Positions 57,181-64,000 of a DNA stretch of 64,000 bases are shown here, piece after piece. The notes under the pieces are model-generated. The model was not told where the DNA came from. It saw nothing but the letters and a program-made list of their open reading frames with translations, and searched no databases. This DNA is from Anastrepha obliqua (Eukaryota > Arthropoda > Insecta > Diptera > Tephritidae): NCBI RefSeq assembly GCF_027943255.1, contig NC_072893.1, forward strand, positions 63,396,001 through 63,460,000, read 5' to 3'. The translations under genes were made by a program, and so were the position numbers. Position 1 is the first letter of the stretch. The number at the start of each line of letters is the position of its first letter.

Positions 57181-58900
57181 TTTTCTGCTGGGCTACAAAC
57201 TAGCATGGGGGGGAAAACGACCCGACCACAAACCTCGGGGCAATGGAGAATTAAAAGTAGCAGCTGATTTTATATTTCTAGTAAAGATTTAACTACAAAG
57301 CTTTAGTACTTAGTTGCTGTTTAGCAAGACTTGTAAATATTATATATTTATTTTATTTTGAGTCATAGCGATCCTCTAAACACCTACAATTCGTTGTTGC
57401 AAATAGTTGCATCATGCGATTATTTGCATTTCATATCAATACAATTGAATAACAGCACACGAAATATGTAAAGTTATGGGACGAGGATATGGAAATAAGA
57501 ACTTTTAGACCGCAGCTTCAACTTGACTTTGACTTTTGCCCGCAAGGCTTCCGAATGGTGCGCCAGTTGCCTCGTCCATTTTTCAAGTTTAGTTCCTACT
57601 GTTTTGTTGCTGTTGGACTCTGCTTACAGTTTGATTAAATATTGGCTCACAAGCTCCAACAACCAACAACCATCAACCATCAACCAACAAATAAAAATAG
57701 TTACAAGAGCGAAACTTTGTGCCTTTGCTGCTTGTCGCAATTTTCTTTCACTGATTTTATTTATTACCTTTTTTCCATTTCCTCTCGAATCGCATTCACT
57801 ATGCTCATTGTGTTGTGTTGACAGTTGCGGTGCAAGTTGTCGAAGTTACTCCCTCAAGTACTCACGTACTTTGTGTTGCAAGTACTTATGTCCATACATA
57901 CAAACATACTTTTCAAACTGCTCCTCTTTTTTATACGTACTTTCTACTAACTATTTGCGGTTTTATTTGCTTTGCCAATGCTGTCGCAGTTTTTCCAACT
58001 TTTCTTTTTTTTTTGTGTTCTTTTTTGTTTTACGTTGTGTCTTCTTTACTACACCCATCCAGTTAGGTCTTCTTGCCAATTGTTACACTCATTTATATTT
58101 GCTTAAATAGTTGACAGTGATGAATTAAACTCGACTTGACTTGAAAATCAATTAAAAGCGTACAAAAGTCCACAGAGGCGAAATTACTTCCATTTACGCA
58201 TTGTTTGCTCTCTTTCCCTTCGTCTCATGTTGCGCATGTTTCTCTTGTTCGTGGTTATGTGGCGTGAGCTGTGTGCTGTGCGCTGGATGCGCTGCGGTAA
58301 CAGCTAACAAAACAAGCACTTTGAAGTTTTACAAAGTTGCAAATGTAAACTGGCTGGCTTTCATTACTTGGCAAGAGCATCTTATCGCAATAGCGCTGAT
58401 GATTCAATGATAATGATGTGACTGGCGTAATGCCAACTGAAATAGGTTAAGTTTGGTGGAGTTGCCACAACGAAAATGGCTGAATAAAGATTGTGTTAAT
58501 TTGGTGTGATTTTGGTAATTTTCTAGCAGAACTGGAAATATGTTCTGTTGGCATTTTTTAGTATGGAGGAATGTCATTCTAGATTAGAGTCCTGCGGGAA
58601 TATAATCGTTGCATTTGCCACATTGCTGGAGTAATTTAGAACTGGCTTAATTAAAAGAAGAGTTTCGAGAGCTTTTCTTAGTTATGAAGAAAATGTTGTC
58701 TCTATCCTCTGTAGTACTTAATCTCTCATCATTTATTTGATAACTATTAGGCTAAGTAGAAAGTTCTCACCCTTTTCCGAAAGGTGACTTCAGTGAGTCA
58801 TAAGTCATGATATCTTTTTTTAAGGATTAAAGATTCGCAATAGATCGGCAAGTGTCTAAGTGAGTTGGTGTAGAGATCAATGGCGACCGCTGTAATGTAG
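57181..58900. other. Noncoding intron sequence
   Basis: The longest open reading in the window (57523-58110, 195 codons) lies here. It is Ser/Phe/Leu/Cys-rich from T-rich DNA, overlaps a second open frame and shows no domain, so I treat it as chance. No transposon ends seen. Confidence 0.4.
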
Positions 58901-58904
58901 TTAA

Positions 58905-59050
58905 TGGTTTGGAGAGTGATTACCATTCGGTAATGCACTCGGGAATGGCACGAAATGATAGAAAAAGTTTTTTTCGAGTAGCCCTCATCAGGCATTGGCG
59001 AAACTTTGAGCGTATTTCTGCAATGAAAAATCTCCTCATAAAAGCAAGCT
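58905..59050 (+). repeat. Worn tRNA-derived SINE, copy 7
   Basis: GTGATTACCATTCGGTAATG, CATCAGGCATTGGCGAAAC, GCGTATTTCTGCAATGAAAA and CTCCTCATAAAA follow the family order; the terminal third is missing. Confidence 0.6.
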
Positions 59051-59223
59051 CCTCATGTAGCCAGAAAAATTATATAGAAATTATAGCAAAAGAGAAAAAA
59101 ACAGCATTGACTTTAACTTTTAAGCAAATATGAATATGTGAGAAGGTGTGAGCATTGCCCAGGAGCTGAATGGTCTGATAAAAATAATTCGAATAGACGA
59201 AAAAGCGTTTCGAACTATTTTTA

Positions 59224-59764
59224 TAGGGTTTTTCAAACAGAGGTGTTTGATATTCAAAGAAAAATGCTATTTTTTTAATATAAATTATCGGATGCTTCTT
59301 TCATTAGATAGAGGAAGGTATGCCGTTAATAGTGGAAATTACATCAGGCGCGACCAGGCTTACAGGACTATATCCTTTTCATGAAATTTTCAATAACCGA
59401 ATTGCAAATAGGACAGCCTATGTCCTCAATAGCCTCACGAATACCATCTGTGAGGCCTTGGATCGACCCTGGGCTGTTGGCGTAGACCTTCTCTTTCACG
59501 TGGCCCCAAAGAAAAAAGTCACAAGGTGGTGAATCACAAGATCTTGGTGGCCTATTGCGATCACGTCTTCGAGAGATAACACGATCCGGTAACTTTTCCC
59601 GTAAAAGATCAATGGTTTCGTTGCTTGTGTGGCACGTAGCGTCATCTTGTTGAAAATAAATGTAGTCCAGATCTATACCATCCAATTCCGGCCATAAAAA
59701 ATCGTTAATCATCTCTCGATAGCGCAGTCCGTTCACCTGTAACACCTGTTATTGGAAAACCCTT
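59224..59764 (-). mobile_element. DD41D element, 541 bp deletion derivative
   Basis: Ends TAGGGTTTTTCAAACAGAGG and AAGGGTTTTCCAATAACAGG (minus strand at 59764) are the same TIR type as the element at 19605. TA flanks both sides (59222-59223, 59765-59766). Only the C-terminal third of the transposase remains. Confidence 0.85.
59368..59745 (-). pseudogene. DD41D transposase, C-terminal catalytic third only
   Basis: Begins at QVNGLRYREMINDFLWPELD right beside the right TIR, so HTH and first Asp are deleted. YFQQDDATCHTS (second Asp) and RPPRSCDSPPCDFFLWGHVK (third Asp, 41 residues later) are intact, followed by EKVYANSPGSIQGLTDGIRE. A TAG follows ENFMKRI. It keeps exactly the part missing from the copy at 19605. 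Confidence 0.88.
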
Positions 59765-59983
59765 TATTAGGCCAGTCTGTGGGTGCAAATTGTCGCTAAA
59801 GGGCTTTTGGATCGAATTAACGCCTGAGTAATTTCATGTCCAGTGATCCAGGTATTGACAGTGGATACTGTTGTAAATTTGAATGCAATTTTTTTTGTTG
59901 TAGGTTTGGGTACAATAAGAAGCAAACCAAAAAAAAAAATGTTTAAAAACTCAAAAAAAAAAAAAAAATAATAAATATGACAA

Positions 59984-60470
59984 ATTTTGGTATAATTGTA
60001 TAGTGAAATATCTTCCGCCTCTTTAACATAAAAAAAATTTTTTTTTGAATTTTTTTTTTGAATTTTTTTTGTTTTTTTTTATTTGTTTTTGTTTTTTTTG
60101 TACTTTTTGAGAACAACTTCTTTCGTCATACTTGAAAAACGCGTCCGTAAGTTTTTTTTCTAGTGTTGTTTTTTATCACGAATGATTATTCTTTCCATCA
60201 TGGTTTTTTATCAATAGCTGATACTAGTAATGTGATTTTCGAAAAGAACTTTGTAAATTTATTCGAAGTTGAAAATTTTGGTATAATTTTTGTAGTGAAG
60301 TATCTTTCGAACTTTTTAACATAAAAAAATTGTTTTGTGATAAACTACTCCATAAATTTTCTTTTTGTAAATGTGAAATTTTGTTTTTTTAATTTTTTAT
60401 TTTTACTGTTTGAGAACAACTTTGTTTGTCATATTTGAAAAGCACGTCCTTAAGATTTTTTTTATCAGTT
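59984..60470. repeat. Tandem duplication, 291-bp offset, T-rich
   Basis: TTTTGGTATAAT at 59985 and 60276 begins two units sharing GTGAA(A/G)TATCTTCCG-like text, a TTTAACATAAAAAAA run, GAGAACAACTT(C)T(T)TCGTCATA-like text and ACGTCC(G/T)TAAG. The units are diverged. Long T runs fill 60035-60110. Confidence 0.65.
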
Positions 60471-60484
60471 TCCTTATTTCCATA

Positions 60485-60715
60485 ACGGAACGTCGGGAGA
60501 GATAAGGCCTGCGCTGAGGGTTCTCATACTGGGAGATTACTTCGTCATTTCCCTCTTCCTCTTCCACTGTGGCCGTGATATGACTTTAAGATGTTTCAAA
60601 ATATATTTTGAGTTATTCCCAATGATTCTCCTTTGCATTGGAAATCAGTTTTAATATTTCGCCATAAAAATCACCGCTCTTCAAGCACTCATACCACAAA
60701 CTCACCGCAAGCATT
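60485..60715 (-). pseudogene. Possible coding remnant of unknown origin
   Basis: The minus strand reads VSLWYECLKSGDFYGEILKL ISNAKENHWE, stop, LKIYFETS, stop, then SHITATVEEEEGNDEVISQY and ENPQRRPYLSRRSVM in one frame. Composition and the acidic run look protein-like, with two stops. I do not recognise the family. Confidence 0.35.
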
Positions 60716-61279
60716 CAAAAGCATTAACTGAACCTCACCCTCAGTTTTCTTGAAATGAAAGCAGAAAATCAAAAGTTTCCTTAACATTTTGACCGAACAT
60801 AAATTTATGAGAAACACACAAATGCGTTTTGTGGCTATGCTCACAGATGCCGAAACTCAAAGTGAAATATCTTAGACCTGACCACCAAAAGCGGCTAAGG
60901 CACAATACGTACATATATGAGTTTTTAGTGAATAAATTGTAAAGGTAAATAATAATTTAAACAACTTTTGAAAGTTCCATTCAATAAATCTGCCATAGCT
61001 GGATGGCTTTATGATCAAAACAAAGCCCTCTACCTCTGTTTCGAATGTGCAAATAACACTATGCAACAATTTTATTCCACCATGGCGAAGTCAATTGAGT
61101 TTGGTAAGTTGTGGTAAGTCGAACTCGAAGTTTTTCTCATTTTAAGTCAATAAGTTGGTCAAAAATATAATATTACCGTAAGTATTTTGCACTGATTTAG
61201 TGAAGGTATTTGAATGTAACTTGAGAAGTCGTGGGGATTCCATTAGTAGAGATTAGTGAGTAAAATTTCAGCTTTTAAT
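60716..61279. other. Noncoding intron sequence
   Basis: No repeat, ORF or transposon end recognised. Confidence 0.4.
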
Positions 61280-62115
61280 AAAAAAATCTCATGTGGATGT
61301 TTTTCAAAAATAACAAATATTTTTTTTTACAAAATTTTTAAACCAAAAAATTTAATTTGTTTTGAAAAATTTTGTTAAAAAGGATATTTTAATCCGGAAA
61401 AAAATTAAAATGTTAAAAAGAAACGAAAAAAAAATTTTTTTTCGCATACATTTTAACCTAAAAAATTAAATAGGGAACATAAAAAGGTTAAAAAAATGTG
61501 ACAAAAATATTGAAAGGAACTGAAAATTATAACTTTTTCCCAAACATTTCATCCTAAACATTCAAAAAAAAAAAAAAATTATAAAAAGTTAAGAATAACC
61601 GACAAATATAATTTTTTCTCAAACATTAATAATAGTACTAAATAATTAAAAACATCCAGCCGAAAGCCTCCGATGCTAGCGCTGAACTACTTTTAGTTTG
61701 TATAATAATTTTATTGTTATGTAAACCTTTATAAAATAAAATAAAATAAATTAAAAACATGTATAAAAAGTTAAAAAGAGCCGAAAAATATAATTCTTCC
61801 CAAACATTTTATCCTTAAAAATTAAAAAAAAATTAAAAAAAAGATTTTTTTCCCAAATAATTTATATAAAAATGTTAAAAGGAATTGAAAAATATAACTT
61901 TTTCCAAAAATATTATCCTACACAATAAAATTAGTATAAGTTAAGAAGAACCGAAAAATATATTTTTTCCTTAAACATTTTTAATCTCAAAAATTAAAAA
62001 AAAATATGAAAAGCTCAAAAAGAACCAAAAAATATATTATATTGTAATTTTTTCCCAAACATTTTATCCTAAAAACCGAAAAAAAGTTTTTCTCAAAAAA
62101 ATTATACTAAAAATA
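61280..62115. repeat. AT-rich minisatellite, ~70-bp diverged units
   Basis: Phrases GAACCGAAAAATATAA, TTTTTCCCAAACATTTTATC and CTAAAAATTAAAAAAA alternate about ten times with heavy length variation. The array is broken at about 61645-61760 by a LINE-like 3' end. Confidence 0.7.
61645..61760 (+). repeat. 5'-truncated LINE 3' end inside the minisatellite
   Basis: CAGCCGAAAGCCTCCGATGC is followed by TTTTATTGTTATGTAAACCT and a (TAAAA)n-type tail at 61733-61755. The higher GC content and A-rich tandem tail contrast with the array. It looks like a heavily 5'-truncated non-LTR retrotransposon; no coding part remains to confirm it. Confidence 0.5.
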
Positions 62116-63950
62116 TAAAAAAAGAACACACTCGAGCTTGACTTGTTTACAGTAGCACAGAAAACAAACTATGTGACATATCATGCTGAAATTTGCCATG
62201 TAAGCTTATAACAGTCCTACCAAAAAACAAAAAATTTATTTTTGCCATATGTTATCCGCGGACCGTTTTATTGATAACGTCTCGTTCATATTTGAGCAGA
62301 AGCTATATACTGCGATCGAACGAAAAGAGCTGGCTATGGTGGCTAAAACTTGAAATAGGCTCGCCAATGTCGAAATTGGCATCCTTGAACTCGATAAATA
62401 CCATCAGCTTTGCTTTAATTGTAATTATTTTCTTACATACACATTTCTGACTTAAAATACATCGGTAGTTTGCGTAAAATTGTTTTCCAAAATATGAGGG
62501 ATAATTTTCGATGCCAGTTTTTATTCAGTGCTTCGCCAGAAACGATCAAACCCAACTAATCTCCTCATAATGATAAAAAAAAAACACGGGAAATTTGTGC
62601 AGCCCAATTTGGATTCAGTGCCCCCACAAGCAATCAAACGCTAGTAATCACCTGTCAGTTATAACCAAAAAAAAAATTGTTTGTTGCAAAGTGTAACTTT
62701 TCTTATACCATGAAAAATGTGTGCTGGCTTACTTACAAACTGTGCCACTTAAATCGACGAAAACACCTTTGAATTATTAATGCTCTAATTACAAATTCAT
62801 AGGCCACATCTGCCAATAGATTCCCTTTGGAAGGCGGAGAGATCAGACGAAGAGAGAGAGAAGGAAAGTTCTGGCTGTTGTCAGCAAAATGAAAAATGAT
62901 GCAATGAAAAAATTTGAATATAATAATTTAAAACTTGCCAATTTTGTGAAAATAATACAGTAGCAGAATTTTGGAGATAAATAATTTGCATTGCCGGATG
63001 TGAAAGATGGAAGCAAACGCGACACAAAGTGCTATGGAGATGTTTTTCCAGTTGGCAGACATTCAAATGGCCATCACGCGCAATTATTACTTAATTTCAA
63101 GACAAATTGTAAAAGTTAACCATAAAGGTAGAGAAATCAAGAACAAAAGCAACGTACGAAATACAATCATTAGCAACTGGCGTACACTTCATCCTTTTAT
63201 GTAAATCTGTGTGTGAGTGCTAGAGAAATAAAATACTTAGTACAAACGGTACTTGTAACGTCTTTGCGCGAACCTAGTGAGTGCTGCAGCAAGAGAGAGT
63301 TTGCGACAGAAAACTTTTACCAAACAAAGTAATAAAAATTGTTCAGAGCTTCCGCAGGAAGCCGGTCGGCCAGGCCGCAGCTCAGCAGTAAATAAATCAA
63401 TGATGCTGGCTGATGGTGGCGCCCCACTGACCTGGCTAACGACGGAAGGAAATTCTAAGGATGTAGGAAGCCGAAGGAAAAAAAATAATAAATAAAAAAA
63501 ATATATATATATACCACAGCTACATACATGCGGGCATGCGTCTTTCGATGCAAAGTTAAAGAAAATAAATTAAAGAAAATAAATTCAATGAGAGAAATTG
63601 GATTTTTTTATTTAACTTTTGCCGAGCTCTTGAGTTCTTCCGCTTCACTCAATCGCCTAAAGTCACTTATTTGTACATTTTCACTTTTTCATATCCGATT
63701 ATTTTATTGCTAACGCCAGCATTCTTGATGAAAAGAGCAAAAAGGAGAAAATAACAGCAACAAATTTAAAATGCGACATGCATTGATTTTCTTGAAAGGG
63801 ATTAGGCGCTGCAGAAATTAAAAGAAAAAATAAAATTATGCTAAAATATATTCAATACCTCAAGATGGGGAAAATTTCATGCCGGGCTCATAAACTCGAA
63901 GAAATCGTGACTGATTGAATTGGAATTTTAGCTGCAGTTTGTTTTGGGAA
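62116..63950. other. Noncoding intron sequence with a possible untranslated exon
   Basis: 62520-62690 holds two diverged tandem units (TTCAGTGC(T/C)(T/C)C at 62524 and 62614). 63245-63480 is clearly less AT-rich and holds a 72-codon reading (63277-63495) rich in Ser, Lys and Gly with no domain; it might be an alternative leader exon of rugose. Otherwise nothing recognised. Confidence 0.35.
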
Positions 63951-64000
63951 ACATTTGTGGAACAACATCAAGACGCATGCCACAAATAGGAAGAGGAGCT
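63951..64000 (+). repeat. tRNA-derived SINE, 3' part, cut by window edge
   Basis: CATTTGTGGAACAACATCAA and GCATGCCACAAATAGGAAGA match the end of the SINE body. The preceding head and body are absent (63900-63950 is unrelated), so it is 5'-truncated; it runs off the window. Confidence 0.7.

Noticed and set aside
57523..58110. 195-codon open reading, the longest on the + strand
   Set aside because: T-rich low-complexity translation (Ser/Phe/Cys/Leu runs), overlapping second open frame, no domain, no transposon or splice context.

Overview
This is a eukaryotic, AT-rich, intron-type window from a higher dipteran, most likely a tephritid fruit fly. Three things point there: a coding exon almost identical in style to Drosophila rugose (the neurobeachin gene), many DD41D mariner relatives of the rosa type first described in Ceratitis, and two short interspersed repeats present in several copies. 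There are no operons or complete protein genes. Almost every long ORF is a decayed transposase or chance reading.

Layout. Positions 1-12150 are the 5' flank and untranslated leader of rugose. This stretch carries a tRNA-like SINE (3547), a small CAA-tailed retroposon with an 11-bp target duplication (4714), an internally deleted DD41D element with perfect TIRs (7147-8074) and a diverged ~240-bp satellite (8361-9990). The first coding exon of rugose is 12151-12309 on the + strand. It ends in a clean GTGAGT donor, and everything to the right edge (at least 51.7 kb) reads as its first coding intron.

The intron is a transposon landing site. In order it holds: SINE and MITE copies; a DD41D remnant split by a 113-bp retroposon; a three-level nest (maT-like element holding a DD41D element holding a TTAA element) at 19348-21601; a 1.6-kb DD34E Tc1 element; a second TTAA element; a DD37D maT element; a chimeric DD41D/mariner block; a mellifera-type mariner that has lost two catalytic residues; a second maT element; a third TTAA element; another deleted DD41D; a DD34D mariner at 46452; a GA-rich tract; a DD41D fragment; a 771-bp hAT-type MITE with a perfect 8-bp target duplication; a TTAA-family relative joined to a LINE RNase H piece; tandem duplications; a LINE reverse-transcriptase tail; a short DD41D deletion derivative; and AT-rich minisatellites.

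The most interesting material is (a) the TTAA-flanked, GGGG-ended repeat family with a shared internal core and an acceptor-like TTTCAG motif, (b) the repeated loss of the N-terminal half of DD41D transposases while TIRs are kept, including two derivatives with complementary deletions, (c) the small CAA-tailed retroposon whose insertions can be proved from target duplications, one by reading the interrupted transposase frame across it, and (d) the datable nested insertions. No database search was possible, so family names rest on motifs, catalytic spacing and TIR/TSD structure read by eye.
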